From Enchytraeus crypticus (taxonomy: Eukaryota > Annelida > Clitellata > Enchytraeida > Enchytraeidae): a stretch of 64,000 nucleotides of DNA. The stretch covers positions 2,314,501-2,378,500 of the forward strand of contig CAJHZI010000818.1 of NCBI GenBank assembly GCA_905160935.1, in the 5' to 3' direction. A program made the position numbers and the translations under genes. Under the pieces are notes generated by a model that was not told where the DNA came from, made no database searches, and worked only from the letters and a program-made list of their open reading frames with translations. This document shows positions 1-11,799 of the stretch, piece by piece; within the stretch, counting starts at the first letter, position 1; each line of letters starts with the position of its first letter.

Positions 1-49
1 ATTAATTCAGGATCGGCTGCCAAAAGACGATTGAAATAAGATATGACAT

Positions 50-260
50 TGTTGTAGTTAGTTACCGTTGTTCGTCGTTAGACATACATGTAGCTGCTAG
101 TATTATTTTTAATTAGTAGTTACCGTTATTAGTCATTAGTCATAGCTGTAAGTTTTACACGTAATTAGTAGTTACGGCCGGTATTTTCATCAGTTGTAAA
201 TCGTTATTGTTACCGGTCGTTAGTTAGCTGTATTATTGATAGTTACTGGAAAATACTATA
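50..260. repeat. Degenerate GTTAGTTACCG-type repeat
   Basis: Loose, diverged repetition of GTAGTTACCGTT and CGTTAGTTAGCTG motifs about every 50-60 bases. No gene is visible here. Confidence 0.35.
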
Positions 261-489
261 CAGTCTTTGCTGTTAATAGCTGCTTCCTGCCAATCTTGAC
301 GCTAGTAACTAAGTGTAGGAGATGGAAATGGATAATTTGATTAGGTTATTTTGTGCTTCATTTTATTGTAGAGAAGGTTTTGAAAGGCCACTTTCTCTGC
401 AAATCTTTATTTATTAAAAGAAGACATAATTTCATTTCTGAATTTGATTGCATTAGTTATAAATCTATCCTTCCTATTGGTCTGATCTT

Positions 490-1027
490 TTTTCAATCCA
501 TCAACCCACTCGTAGTTTTCGCTCCTCGTGTAAAAATCTTTGTACTGTACCGGACAGTAGATCTACCATTGGCAGAGGCTCGCTTATACATGTTTTCTGC
601 TCCAACATTATGCTCCAACATAGAGAATACCAATACCCGTAGAGAATACCAATTCTCTGCCATAGAAAGTAGCAATAAATTTACAAAATCTTCTATCTTG
701 TAGATTCGTTGCTACTTTTCTGTGCAGAATAAAACCCCATCTCTTTCTTCCACCGGCCTATTGTTCAATCCTCTTGCTTCGGATCATGGACTGGCACTGT
801 TTTGATCTCGCTTTCTTTTGTGGTCTTTTTATTTCGTCGTCGTCTGGTATTTTGACGTCTGTTAGTGCAGAGTCTGATTGAAACGTCCCTGACATTGCCT
901 TATAGTGAACCTAGTGGCAACAAATATGACACCTAGCAATGTTTCAGTTAAACGATTAATCTACCGACAGCATGTGATCGTCTCTGACATATCATGCGGG
1001 TGAAAAACCGGACGTTAAATTTCTATT
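490..1027 (+). mobile_element. Retroelement family G, long copy with GACGTTAAA 3' end
   Basis: The stretch with CGTAGTTTTCGCTCCTCGTG and GATCTACCATTGGCAGAGGC matches, in inverted orientation, the element at 20971-21690. The 3' end carries CCTGACATTGCCTTATAG, and a second tail piece ends ACCGGACGTTAAATTTCTAT. The 116-codon frame over this interval is not conserved in the other copy, so I treat it as non-coding or decayed. Confidence 0.55.
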
Positions 1028-1340
1028 GTATATTTTGCTTAGCGACTGAGCTGCACAGCCTAATGAACTCTGAGTAAATTCCTATAATCTAATTATATGA
1101 TTGCTAAAGTGTGTGAGGTTTAAAAGCGTACTCACTGGTGGATAATTGTTGTTTAGGCTTGGCCTCGCTTGTTGAGTTAGAGAAATTACTAAGTTTTGTT
1201 TACAATATTTAGAAACTTTTGCAGAGTATATCCGACTTATTTCTCTTTTATTCACAATCTCGTATGCAAGGATTTTCAACGTAATATAGGCTAAGCTAAA
1301 GCTATGTTTAGCGTCTGTATCGTATCACACGGGATTCTGT

Positions 1341-1428
1341 CAAAGATGGTCGGCCGAAAATTCGAACATATGGACTCCTGCTTCTCGTGCAAGCGTGCTG
1401 TCTATTCGACCATCCGGCCAGTGCTTAT
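1341..1428 (-). mobile_element. tRNA-derived SINE head, family H
   Basis: Read on the minus strand: GGATGGTCGAATAGACAGC (A-box-like), GCACGCTTGC, GAGAAGCAGGAGTCC and TGTTCGAATTTT (B-box-like). A second member is at 36136-36215. Box B is imperfect and there is no clean acceptor stem, so it is a SINE or tRNA pseudogene rather than a working tRNA. Confidence 0.45.
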
Positions 1429-1744
1429 ATGAGCGGTAGAGGTTCTATATACGCAGTTTGATAACTTTCTTAATACGGGCGTACCATTATTGCATTAAGG
1501 GCTTTAGGCTACGCGAATTGTTCGACTGTATTATCGGAATTAGACCTCTAGATTTTGTAAAAATATTTTATTTTGAGCTAATTATAAAATAATATTAAAT
1601 TAAATTTCTAAAAATTTTCACATATTTTAACATTTTTTTCAAAGTTTGGAGAAAAAAGTAAAAATTATTTTATACTGGTTCTGAAAAATATTGTAAATAT
1701 ACAAGTATTGAAAATTGTAAATATACAGTAATTATTTGGGGGTG

Positions 1745-1812
1745 AAATTTGGCTTATTGATAGAGCTTGTATAAAGTATTAAGAGGGCTGAGTTCAAATC
1801 CCAGGCCATTCA
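1745..1812 (+). mobile_element. tRNA-like SINE fragment
   Basis: TATTGATAGAGCTTG and, 20 bases on, GAGTTCAAATCCCAGG give an A-box/B-box layout. It is a single degraded copy with no folded tRNA. Confidence 0.35.
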
Positions 1813-1969
1813 ACAATCTCTACTAGACGATAGGTGTAATGTGCACTTTCTTATGCAACTGCTGCTTATTCTCTTGGCAGAAAATAACAACAAAATTTAA
1901 TGCAAAAACGGGATCAGTGTGTTCAGTATAGCAAAGAAAACTGTAAACATGTGCTCTATGTCATGTACC

Positions 1970-2165
1970 TAACTTTCTCTCTCTCTCTCTTAGTGCACTG
2001 CCTACTGGCAGGTCCATGGCATATAACGCCTCCACTCTTCTCTGTCTTCAGCTTTCCTCTTTATGTCCACGTATGGGTGGAATTTTAATTATCTAACTTT
2101 CCTAATCTCGGCCTGACTCTGCCTCTACTTCCTTCTATTCTTCCTTCTATGACCTCATATTGTAG
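1970..2165 (-). mobile_element. LINE family F, 3' end copy 1
   Basis: On the minus strand it carries the decayed C-terminus of a non-LTR reverse transcriptase (GRPR..., AEDREEW-like) followed by ATGGACCTGCCAGTAGGCAG, GCACTAA and a (GA)n tail, seen here as the tctctctctc at 1977-1989. Related copies lie at 14990, 18368, 18785, 19192, 44915 and 46868. Confidence 0.6.
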
Positions 2166-2311
2166 ATTTTTCTCGCTAAGTAAGCTGAACTAAGCGAATA
2201 AAATTGCCATTCCATTCTTGACGAATTGTGTGGTAGGAATATACGCTGTAATCATTGGTTAAACTGCTCTTCTACGGAATGAAAACCTGACTAGAAGTAA
2301 AAAAGTAAACA

Positions 2312-2452
2312 TACATTATAGTGAAATATCAACTGTGTTGATATCTATCACTTTTAATACCACATATCTAAACCGTTAGGCAATTTAGACCACTTTCCGT
2401 ATAACCGGTCCAGTGAATATCCGAGATTTTACTCTCAGATCAGCGCGGCTGA
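2312..2452 (-). mobile_element. tRNA-derived SINE family C, 3' body, head missing
   Basis: Minus-strand body from AGCCGCGCTGATCTGAGAG through CTCGGATATTCACTGGACC to TTTCACTATAATG. The promoter head seen in the copy at 30331 is lost here. The nearby TAT/ATT-rich stretch at 2463-2515 is simple sequence. Confidence 0.65.
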
Positions 2453-2781
2453 TTGTCTTCTGACTATTATTATGATTATTTTTTACTATTACTGCTATTA
2501 TTATTATTATTATGTAGATTTCTATTTTATTATGACTATTCTAATCATGATAAATTGTAATGCTGTCTTTGATAATTCTAGAATAAACCGCTATGTAGTC
2601 AAGTTGCTCTGGGCCAAATACATACTCAACCACTCGCTGGATAATCGCAAAATATGAAGTCTTAACCATTAAGCTATCTTATCTCAGTCCAGCTTGGTCT
2701 TTCAGCCGGTTAGGACCGGATACTGAGTGATTCTATCAGCGATTGATGGAAGGAGTGAAAATCCGGTTAACCGATTTGACT

Positions 2782-2985
2782 GGTGATCTGACTTAAGCCT
2801 TATTTGAACTGACTTAAGTCCTGTGTGAACTGACTTAAGTCTCGTGTGGAGTGACTGAAGTCTTATGTGAATTGACTTAAGCCTTATTTGAACTGACTTA
2901 AGTCTTGTGTGAACTTACTTAAGTTTCGCTTGAATGGAATTACGTTTCGCTTGAACTAACTTAAGTCTCATGTGAACTTATCTAT
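2782..2985. repeat. 21-bp minisatellite
   Basis: About ten diverged units of GAACTGACTTAAGTCTTGTG plus one base. Confidence 0.8.
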
Positions 2986-3764
2986 TAATAGTTTGTTAAC
3001 CATTTCTAAGTAAATCTTTTTCAGTTTAAGCGAGTAATGGTAGTTGTTGTAAAGGTAAACAGCGATCCATTCGATGGAACGAAACAAGCTCCACCACACG
3101 AGCTCTTGCTCATTCCAGTTATTTACTTCTTGCTTATCTAACGGCTGAGTGCGTCTTGTTACGCAACGGCATCTCGCGCATAGTTAAAGATAACTAAAAA
3201 CATCTGTTCCTCTAGGTCAGATTTTGGTTGTCTCGCAACCTTTTAGCTAAATCTGCAGTAGCTTTAACTGGTTTTTGAGCTCTTTGAAAGTTACGCCTCT
3301 AAACAGCAGCATATTGAATTGGTTACTGGGGTATGTGCCAATGCCTGTTTTCCAAGATACGAATTTGGTAAAAATAGCTAAGAAAATATTTTTAGCACAA
3401 GCATCTTCTGAGATGCTTGATCTTCTTCATTTGGGTTTTGTGTTAAACTAACAGCGATAAAATAAATATCAATAAGTATCAATAACGTCATAGGAGCAAT
3501 CAAATAATAAATCCATTTATTAAGTTATTACCACAGGATTGGTGGGTGGAATTTTGAAATGATTTATTGACCGATTACAGATACGGGGGAAAGGGGAGGG
3601 ATGATGCATTCATTTTGGTGTTGCATACTACGGATCTCATTAATTTGTGTCTACGGATTAGATCTTCGGCTGGCAGATCGCTATATATTGCTCTTTAGAG
3701 AGCAATAGCGACGAACAAAATAATAGTTGTTTTGATTTCTTAATGATTGAGTGATTGACCTTCT

Positions 3765-3812
3765 GACCCTAGTTAAACTGGAATTATAGTAAGATGATGT
3801 TGATGAATGATG
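3765..3812 (+). mobile_element. Family D 3' end fragment
   Basis: CCTAGTTAAACTGGAATTATAG followed closely by GATGATGTTGATGAATGATG resembles the 3' end of the SINE-like family D (see 9398-9680), whose copies end in GAT-rich tails. Confidence 0.4.
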
Positions 3813-3813
3813 A

Positions 3814-4408
3814 GATCTTGAGCTAATGATTGAATAGATCTTGAGCTAATGATTGAATAAATCTTAAGCTAATGATTGCATAGATCTTGAGCTAATGATT
3901 GAATAGATCTTGAGCTAATGATTGAATAAATCTTAAGCTAATGATTGCATAGATCTTGAGCTAATGATTGACTAGATCTTGAGATAATGATTGATTAGAT
4001 CTTGAGCTAATGATTGACAAAATCTTGAGCTAATGATTGACTAGATCTTAAGCTAATGATTAAGTAAATCTTTAGCTAATGATTGAATAGATCTTGAGCT
4101 AATGATTAAGTAAATCTTTAGCTAATGATTAAGTAAATCTTTAGCTAATGATTAAGTAAATCTTGAGCTAATGATTAAGTAAATCTTTAGCTAATGATTG
4201 AATAGATCTTGAGCTAATGATTAAGTAAATCCTTAGCTAATGATTAAGTAAATCTTTAGCTAATGATTAAGTAAATCTTGAGCTAATAATTGACTAGATC
4301 TTGAGCTAATGATTAAGTAAATCTTGAGCTAATAATTGACTAGATCTTGAGCTAATGATTAAGTAAATCTTGAGCTAATAATTGACTAGATCTTAAGCTA
4401 ATGATTGA
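3814..4408. repeat. 23-bp minisatellite
   Basis: About 26 units containing GATCTTGAGCTAATGATTGA, with subtypes carrying TTTAGC or TTAAGC and AAGTAAATC. The subtypes are interspersed rather than blocked, suggesting local gene conversion or unequal exchange. Confidence 0.88.
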
Positions 4409-4831
4409 TTAACCCTGATCTAGCAGGTTGAGTGACTCTGTGTAACAGGAGGCTAAGACTTAAGAAATTTTATTCGGAGAGCTCTCGCGTAGGCTGACAC
4501 TGAAGTCCTACAATCTGTTTCTTTATGCTCCAGTTTCTGTACGAATTAAACTGTTATCTCATCAGCATTTTACTTGATCTTGTATCCTTGGTAGGCGGGT
4601 GTGGCTTATGCAAGGGGTGTGTCCAGAAATATTCGTAATGGGGTAATCGGAAAGATGGAATTGGCAAATAAAAGGTCGTATTGTGCAGCATTTTTCAAAA
4701 TCTTGTATTAATCATGATTCCAAATATTTTTAAAATTCCATTGTCGGGCGGTCAATGGGATAGCCAGCACAGAACGGTTCATCCTGAGGTCAATGCCCTC
4801 AATGGCTCATCTCCCCAGAATCGTCCTGGCT

Positions 4832-5046
4832 ACCCATATTGTAGCTGCTGTTCATATTGTAGCTGCTGCCCATATTGTATCTGCTGCCCATATTGTAGCT
4901 GCTGCCCCTCTGTAGCTGCTGCCCATATTGTAGCTGCTGTCAATATTGTAGCTGTTTTCCTTATTTTGGCTAATACCCATATTGCAGCCACTGTTCATAT
5001 TGTAGATGCTGCCCATATTGTAGCTGCTGCCCTTATTGCAGCCGTT
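4832..5046. repeat. 18-bp minisatellite, open on both strands
   Basis: About twelve units of CCCATATTGTAGCTGCTG. Because the period is a multiple of three, both strands stay open as six-residue repeats (plus: CCPYCS; minus: SSYNMG). I see no splice or start signal that supports translation. Confidence 0.8.
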
Positions 5047-5566
5047 GCTGGAATCTAAATAGAAAGTGTTGGTCATTAGGAAGAAAGAGTCTTGCAGCTG
5101 TTCCTGTAAGTAAGAAATGTTAAGTAGGTCATTTGGCATTCCATGTCGAGAGTTCATATATCAGTTTCCTGCCTGTGTAGTGCTCTGCCAAGTGTCAGGT
5201 ACAATATATATAATCCTAGTCAGTTTACAGTCCCATTCCATAAAGAGCACTCTATCGAGCAAGAAGTTAAGCCATTCAAAAAGGCCTTATCCGTATTTCA
5301 GCGTAGAAAATAGCCTAGGAAAACTATGACCTTTCAGGTGGTTTCCCCTTAGTATCTTCAATTCTATCTCTTACGACACGTACAGATACGGTTGGTCTAT
5401 TCTTCAAACGCCCGGACGTAACACAGGAACTATAGATCAGTAAAAACATCGGCCTATCTTCTAACAAAGATAGTCAGTCTGTTACGCGTATTGCTTATTA
5501 TTATTATCGGCACACTGGGTCAGGAAGCGCAGATGCTTGTTTAAGTCCCATTTCCTCCTTCCTCTT

Positions 5567-5772
5567 CATGGTTATTAGTTATCGTTGCCTTTTAATGGAG
5601 CATTAATTACAGCCGGCGCCGATTTAAGAATAATCTTCCAACACCCTGGGATTTTTTCATTCCAAGCTGCCAACACTTTGTTTTCCGAGGTGGTCACCCA
5701 ACCATGTAGTAACCGAGGCCGAATTAGCTTGCCTTTGATTATTGACGCGCAACTAAACCAAGTGCTCTAAAT
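5567..5772 (-). mobile_element. 5S rRNA-derived SINE family E, copy 1
   Basis: On the minus strand AAGCTAATTCGGCCTCGGTT and then ACATGGTTGGGTGACCACC match the 3' half of 5S rRNA (AAGCTAAGCAGG...TTGGATGGGTGACC), including the box A and box C parts of the internal promoter. An unrelated body (CCCAGGGTGTTGGAAG, TCTTAAATCGG) follows. Copies also lie at 10588 and 38190. Confidence 0.55.
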
Positions 5773-5850
5773 CCCGCCGTAAATCTATGCTTGCGTGTGT
5801 GTATGCGCGATATGAAATTATGTGAATTTGTTAAATAATTTTATTTACAG

Positions 5851-5909
5851 GAAGACCAAGAGCTTTTGCACGTGATCAGTACGATCTGATGGAAGAACTG
5901 ACTGGAAAG
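5851..5909 (+). CDS. Internal exon of an unrecognised gene (first of two)
   Basis: Acceptor ttatttacag| is strong. Nineteen full codons follow two phase bases and encode RPRAFARDQYDLMEELTGK. A donor AAG|gttcat ends it in phase 0, exactly the phase in which the exon at 6298 opens, and the joined reading ELTGK-IWDRSHF looks natural. The donor is weak after GT; otherwise the frame runs eight codons further to a TAA at 5931. No upstream exon was identified with confidence. Confidence 0.45.
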
Positions 5910-6099
5910 GTTCATATCAAACAGTTTCAATAAGCGTAGGGCATACATGTATAATAGATAAATTTAGTTCTGCTAGAGAATAATTGCTTTAAGGACTCTA
6001 TGATGGAAGCATCGAAAACATGTTTTGGTGGTTTTAAACCAAACATGCCCTATTTACAAATTATAGTTTCTGTTTATATAAACGCTGAAGACAAGATGG

Positions 6100-6275
6100 G
6101 CAGGCGTAGATTATCAACTATTTTCATTTAGCATAGATTATCACATGTCTTCATTTAGCTTAGATTATCACCAGTTTTAATTTAGCTTAGATTATCACCA
6201 GTTTTAATTTAGTTTAGATTATCACATGTCTTCATTTAGCTTAGATTATCACCAATTTCAATTTAGCTTTGTGAA
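6100..6275. repeat. 27-bp minisatellite ending at an exon's acceptor
   Basis: About six units of TTAGCTTAGATTATCACCAG plus seven bases. The last unit runs almost into the polypyrimidine tract of the exon at 6298. Confidence 0.75.
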
Positions 6276-6297
6276 TCACTACTTTTGGTTCCTGCAG

Positions 6298-6501
6298 ATT
6301 TGGGACAGATCTCACTTCCTGGAGAACCTCGCCAGCTATGACGCTCGCTGTGACCTCATCCAGTCGAAGGACGCCAAGCTGGAAGAGACGGAGAAGTTTG
6401 TGAAGGAGTGGAAGATCCAGGTGAAGGCGGAGTATGGGTTTGTGGAGAACAAGGGAAGCACCGACAAGGCTATCGTGGAAATCACTAAGCATTTCAGAAA
6501 T
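6298..6501 (+). CDS. Internal exon of an unrecognised gene, charged helical segment
   Basis: Sixty-eight codons, phase 0 at both ends, acceptor ttcctgcag|ATT and donor AAT|gttagt. GC content and codon use are clearly higher than the surroundings (AAG, CTC, GAG rich). The peptide is charged and probably helical or coiled coil: HFLENLASYDARCDLIQSKD, then KLEETEKFVKEWKIQVK, ending ITKHFRN. I cannot assign a family. A 27-bp repeat array abuts the acceptor side, and a 26-bp array starts at the donor GT. Confidence 0.62.
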
Positions 6502-7012
6502 GTTAGTAAATCAAGAGTGTCAATAGCTGATAGTAAACTAGTGTATCAATAGCTGTTAGCAGAGTATCAAAAGCTGTTAATAGACTAGAGTATCAATAGC
6601 TGTTAATAAACTAGAGTATCAATAGCTGTTAGTCAACCAGAGTATCAATAACTGTTAGTAAACCAGAGTATCAATAGCTGTTAGTAAACTAGAGTATCAA
6701 TAGCTGTTAGTAAACTAGTGTATCAATATCTGTTAGTAAACCAGAGTATCAATAACTGTTAGTCAACCAGAGTATCAATAACTGTTAGTAAACCAGAGTA
6801 TCAATAGCTGTTAGTAAACTAGAGTATCAATAGCTGTTAGTAAACTAGTGTATCAATATCTGTTAGTAAACCAGAGTATCAATAACTGTTAGTAAACCAG
6901 AGTATCAATAGCTGTTAGAAAATCAAGAGTATCAATAGCTGTTAGTAAACTAGAGTATCAATAGCTGTTAGTAAACTAGTGTATCAGTATCTGTTAGTAA
7001 ACCAGAATATCA
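6502..7012. repeat. 26-bp minisatellite starting at an exon's donor site
   Basis: About 19 units containing GTTAGTAAACTAGAGTATCA plus ATAGCT. The first unit begins exactly at the GT of the donor of the 6298-6501 exon, so each unit carries a GTTAGTAA donor-like sequence. Confidence 0.85.
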
Positions 7013-7159
7013 ATAAATAACTTAAAACGAGATAAATGAAGTAGACAACTCCTCTAAATTATTATCTGACTATTAATTGACAGATCAATAAAATATTAAA
7101 TGAAAAAATCATAACAATAGGTCACGTCTGTCAATCAGTGAATTAGTTTAACTTTAACC

Positions 7160-7235
7160 GTATTGTAGGCATTAATATTGTAGTGTAGACATTAATATCG
7201 TATTGCAGACATTAATATTATATTGTAGACATTAA
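7160..7235. repeat. Short 20-bp tandem repeat
   Basis: Four units of GTAGACATTAATATTGTATT with substitutions. Confidence 0.6.
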
Positions 7236-7239
7236 TCGG

Positions 7240-9397
7240 CGTATGACCTTATCCAAAAAGCCCAACTGTTTAAAACTCCTCTAGAATTCACGTAATATAT
7301 GTATATGTAGGAAAATATACACTTTTACAGTATTTGAAGCAAACGCCTGTCTGTACTGAATTATAATAACTAAAATTATGTAAATCTAAACTTTCACTTG
7401 TCCATGACAACATCGTGCTGTACAAGCATATATCCGCCGCTTCATGTAAACATCTCTCCGTTCTATGACATCTATGACATAAACAACTTACTAGCTTCTG
7501 TTAAATTAGCATAAAATGTTATTGTAGCTGTTATATGCATTAAAATAGCTAATGTTGTTTATATAATGATAGGGTTACGCAGAAATGACGAAGATTGGCT
7601 GCTGCCTGATATCTGATTGCTCTCAACCGGGCAAGGAAAATCTCTATGTTGTCGTGGTCTGTCTCTATTCTTAAAATGAACAACTCAGAATACTATCGTC
7701 TACCACCCATCCACCACTCTACACAGTCGCCGAATCGTAATGCATATTCCTCAATATTGATTTATGCGATTTCGCTTTAAAAATGAAAAATCTTTCGGTT
7801 TCCTTAATACCATATTTTATGGCACTGCCGTATAGTACTTTCATGTAGTATTAATATGATGCCTATGACTGAAGCAATAAGATTCTGGTGCGAGTGTTTG
7901 TTCTTCCGTCGTAGTATGTATTTAATTTAACCGCTTAATAGAACGCGTAATAAATATTAGTGAGCTCAGTAGCTGTATTGAATCATTGAGAAAAGCTACT
8001 TTATGACTAGTCTACCATTTGCTACCAATTTGGGTTTCGTTGTACGCTTGTTATAATTAATTCTTTCTTAAAATATAGTGTCTTTAATGTCATTTTTCTA
8101 TGTTTTGTAGCAGTAGTGTACCTATAGCGGCCCTGTAGTATAATTCGATGTTATCTTTAATAGATATGTTTTAATTCTGACTGGTTCTTCAATACGAAAT
8201 GTATAAAGTATATATCGCTAGCATTCAATCAAGTTGAAAAGCCAATGCACATATTCCTCCTGGTGTAATCAGGCATTCTACACGAAGAGCGCGGATATAT
8301 TTTAAATAGTTCAACTAATGTAATTTAATTAATAATCATTATGGTCATTAACTTATAAGTACCAGCTTTAGTCTGGTGTAGATATAAACAAAGACTAACT
8401 GAAATAACTAAAAATAAATAAAACTTGTTGTGGTCGTCGTCTGTGGAAAGCAAATGCAAACCATTTCAGGAGCCTTATTTCCTGCAGTTTACAGACTATA
8501 ATAAGCTTTGTTTATTTGATAACTGTGTAACCCTATCAAATGTGTGGACTAACTGTTAGACGAAATGATTTTTAATGAACGTGACAGCCCTTGTGAGCAG
8601 GAATATGTGCTTTAACCATGCTATTTCACAGTACACTAGAGTGAGACGGAGAATTATTTTTGATATTCTGGATAAATATATATAACAGAATATTTGACCT
8701 TTTAATAGCTCATTATCTTGGCTTTGGCTTTAGTGGTCTATCATTTGTGTTATTATCCACTCTATGTTGTCGTAGACAGATGGTAAAATGTGATTTGTGC
8801 AGCTAAGATATCCGCTAATGAACTATCTTTACTGCATAAAACAGTAATGTAATATAGAATATGACATCCTATATTCTAATTTGACATCACGTTCACGTTT
8901 GAATTTAAAGTGTTTTATCGATATATCAAATTCAAAAGTCTGCTAAAACATTTACGAAACCGAATTGCTCAATCTAAATTGCTCCTAAATGCAAAGTTAT
9001 ATGCCTACAATCTGGTGAAGTAGCACCGAAATATATGCACAACTGATTGAATAATTTCATTTAAAAGTGCCTTTCATAGAGTTTGTACTACAATTTTAAA
9101 CAATTTTATTCTTGCTAAATATTTTTCAATCGGTACAAGTGGATCTTATAGTACTTAGTGATAAAGATGGTGAATCTTAATGTCTTACGCTATAATTTTT
9201 TTACCCTTTGTCTATTTTGCTTGTTGTGGATTGATTGATTTGCCATATTAATACTTTAAGTGTTTGGATTACCATTCAGTTGGGGTAAATAAATTGAAAA
9301 ATATAGAAAATATATTAATGATTTTAGAATTTCTTTTTTAATTCTATATCTGGCTTATCAAAATAAATTTACATTTTATCCTGGATAATATATTAGC
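7240..9397. other. AT-rich non-coding stretch
   Basis: No ORF with coding character, tRNA-like fold or tandem array was found on either strand. Intron or intergenic sequence. Confidence 0.4.
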
Positions 9398-9680
9398 TAT
9401 TTCCCGGTGTTGTGTCCGGGATGTTTGAAGAATTAGCCAACCGGTGACTGCACGTGTCGTAGAAGGCGACTAAAGCACTAAGATCCACACCAACGTCAGA
9501 AAGGGCATTCGGTTGGTGAGCGCCTAGGCTCCAGAAATTGCTACAAAAATTTAAACGAATGGAAAAGTCTCAAATAGGGATTGGCTGGTGGTGTGGTGTA
9601 GGGCAGAGAGGATTTGAAACAGTCTATTTGTATCTCGACCCAGGTTAAACTGGGATTCAAGAGAGGATGATGGAGTATAT
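9398..9680 (+). mobile_element. SINE-like family D, copy 1 (most complete)
   Basis: Blocks GTGTTGTGTCCGGGATGTTT, GCACGTGTCGTAGAAGGCGA, AAAGCACTAAGATCCACACC and GAGCGCCTAGGCTCCAGAAA, ending CAGGTTAAACTGGGATTCAA and GGATGATGG. The same order recurs at 17289-17482 and 42692-42860; shorter 3' ends occur elsewhere. It has no coding capacity, and most copies end in GAT-rich tails. Confidence 0.65.
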
Positions 9681-9885
9681 TAGCTATTTATCGTTTCATA
9701 GTAAATACAGGCGAAAACAATCTATGCATGTATAACTTTTATTCAGAGTCAAAAATAGTTCGAATATTTTGCAAACGCAATCATAGCTTACCACAAACGG
9801 CATTGTACAAAATGAAATTTTTAGAAACTTCAGTTAAAATTAATATTCAAAGAGGTACGTTTAATTAATAATAATAATAATAATA

Positions 9886-10090
9886 ACACGTATTATAGTG
9901 AAATATCTCGATGATATCATGATATTTATCACATATTAAAACCGTTAAGCAATTTAGACCATTTTTCGTATAATCAGTCTTATGAATATCTGAGATTTTA
10001 CTAGCGCGACCGAGAATCGAACCCACGAGTGTTGAATTCACCTCAGGATCTGTCATTTAAAATTTCATGACGTTACCAGACGCCTCTAAC
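9886..10090 (-). mobile_element. tRNA-derived SINE family C, near-complete copy
   Basis: Minus strand: GTTAGAGGCGTCTGGTAACG (A-box region), CTGAGGTGAATTCAACACTC, GTGGGTTCGATTCTC (B-box), the body to CACTATAATACG, then a (TTA)n tail seen on the plus strand as ataataat from 9868. Confidence 0.7.
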
Positions 10091-10587
10091 TACTGTAATA
10101 TAAAAGGACACTCAAGTTTAATTATAGTTAAACCTCCAGCATTTTCTAGCATTTAACGCACAGTTCACTGCGAAGTACCAAAGAAAGGAGTAAGGCTGAA
10201 TTAAGTTGTAAATCAAAAAAATTTATAAGTTAAAGTATCTTTTTGTATCGAAAGGAAAAAATTATTAGTTTTTTGTCACATACGATCCAACCTGAATTCA
10301 TGTGACGAATGTACTTATGTGAAAAATTGTTACACTTATATTTCAGATCCAATAGTAGTCATTACTTGAGTTTCTGATCGTGTCGTTAAACATACTGAAG
10401 ATATGGTACTACGCTACTGACAGTTAAAAGCTATTTGTATAAATACAGAAGAGTTAGCCATTCATTTCATTTCAGTTCTTTTTTATCTTATGGTTACGCA
10501 CATGAAAATCGTATTATTGTGTTTACAAAGTTTCCTTTCTCTGATGTTTGGTATTTTTCGTTATTTCCTCACTATGATCCCCCCATG

Positions 10588-10800
10588 ATTAATAATAATC
10601 GTTGCTTTTGATAACGCACTAATGACAGCTGGTTCGGATTTAAGAATAACCTTCCAAAGGCCAGGGGATTTATTTTTTTCATTCAAAGCTATCAACACTC
10701 GATCTTCTACAGTGGTCACCCATCCTTACTAACCGGGCCTGAGGTAGCTTGACTTCGTTCATTTACTCGCACCTTCATCGATTGCGTTAACTCTCGCCCA
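10588..10800 (-). mobile_element. 5S rRNA-derived SINE family E, copy 2
   Basis: Minus strand has CAAGCTACCTCAGGCCCGG, TTAGTAAGGATGGGTGACCA, then the shared body through TGGCCTTTGGAAGGTTATTC to an AATCATGG/TTATTATTAA end. Same order and orientation as copy 1. Confidence 0.55.
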
Positions 10801-10809
10801 CTTAGCGTA

Positions 10810-11630
10810 TATTATTATTATTATAGAATACTTCATCCCCTTACAGTATATTATTTTATTTTATTTTAATTGCAAAAATGATTTATTTACCCGGGTATAA
10901 AGAATCCGAAGTTTGATAAGAATAATTCGATCAATACTTACTGAACCACCGTCCGGCTACGGGAGGTCATCCAGCTGAGTAATTAGAGTAAAGGTATTGA
11001 TAAAGCAGACTGCATTAAATCTTGCAAAGTCATCGAAAGCCTATTCAAAAGAAAAGAGGTCTCTCGGTTATCGCCGACTTGCTCTGCAATAAGTCTGCCT
11101 ATGCCATTAATGAAGTCAACTCCATCGAGATTCATAGGGCCTATGGTCTATAGGTCATGCGAAAACATTATTAGACCTAACGGATCATATAATTACGATA
11201 TGAAATATGAAAAATCCCAGAATAGTAACTAGATAATTGACAAATGTAATTAGATTGAACTTATTGTATTATTCTGTAATCCCTTGATAAATGTTTAAGG
11301 TTGGAAACTGGTTCATATAATTAAAATTTGACACCCAACCTGAAGTCTAAATCTATTAAATACGTTTTTTCCAATGTCACGGATGCTTTCAATATGTTAA
11401 CTATCGAAGCATCCCGTTATAAAGAGGCCTTAAATAATTTCTCATAGTATTGAAAAATAATTAAAATCACAATCTTTCTGATAGAAAACATCTTATTCTG
11501 CTTTAAAGCTTTTAAAACTAAACTCGTCATGAAATGCATTGTGTACAACTCAATGGAAATGATAATCGCCTTCTGTTGTTGTAAAACAACAAAACGGGCT
11601 AACTGCTATAACGTGGTAATAGCAACAGCA
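10810..11630. other. Non-coding AT-rich stretch
   Basis: No supported gene. A mildly GC-richer part at 10940-11160 has no open frame or copy elsewhere in the window. A short CAR-type run (caacagcagcagcaacaac) lies at 11623-11650. Confidence 0.35.
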
Positions 11631-11654
11631 GCAGCAACAACAACAACAAATAGC

Positions 11655-11790
11655 TCACGATAGACAGTTTATGACAAACAGCTTACAGTAAACGGCTTAT
11701 GATAAACGGCTTACAGTAAACGGCTAACGATAAATGGCTTACAGTAAACGGCTAACGATAAATGGCTACGGTAAACGGCTTATGATAAAA
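11655..11790. repeat. 14-15-bp minisatellite
   Basis: About nine units alternating GTAAACGGCTTAT and GATAAACGGCTTACA, so that the better period is a 28-29-bp dimer. Confidence 0.7.
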
Positions 11791-11799
11791 GAATTACAG

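Noticed and set aside
353-703. 116-codon frame near the left end
   Set aside because: It overlaps family G sequence, and the frame is not kept in the second copy at 20971-21690.
4681-5058. 125-codon Cys-rich frame
   Set aside because: Most of it is the 18-bp minisatellite, which is open on both strands; no splice or conservation support. The non-repeat part (4741-4835) could be an exon, but the evidence is too thin.
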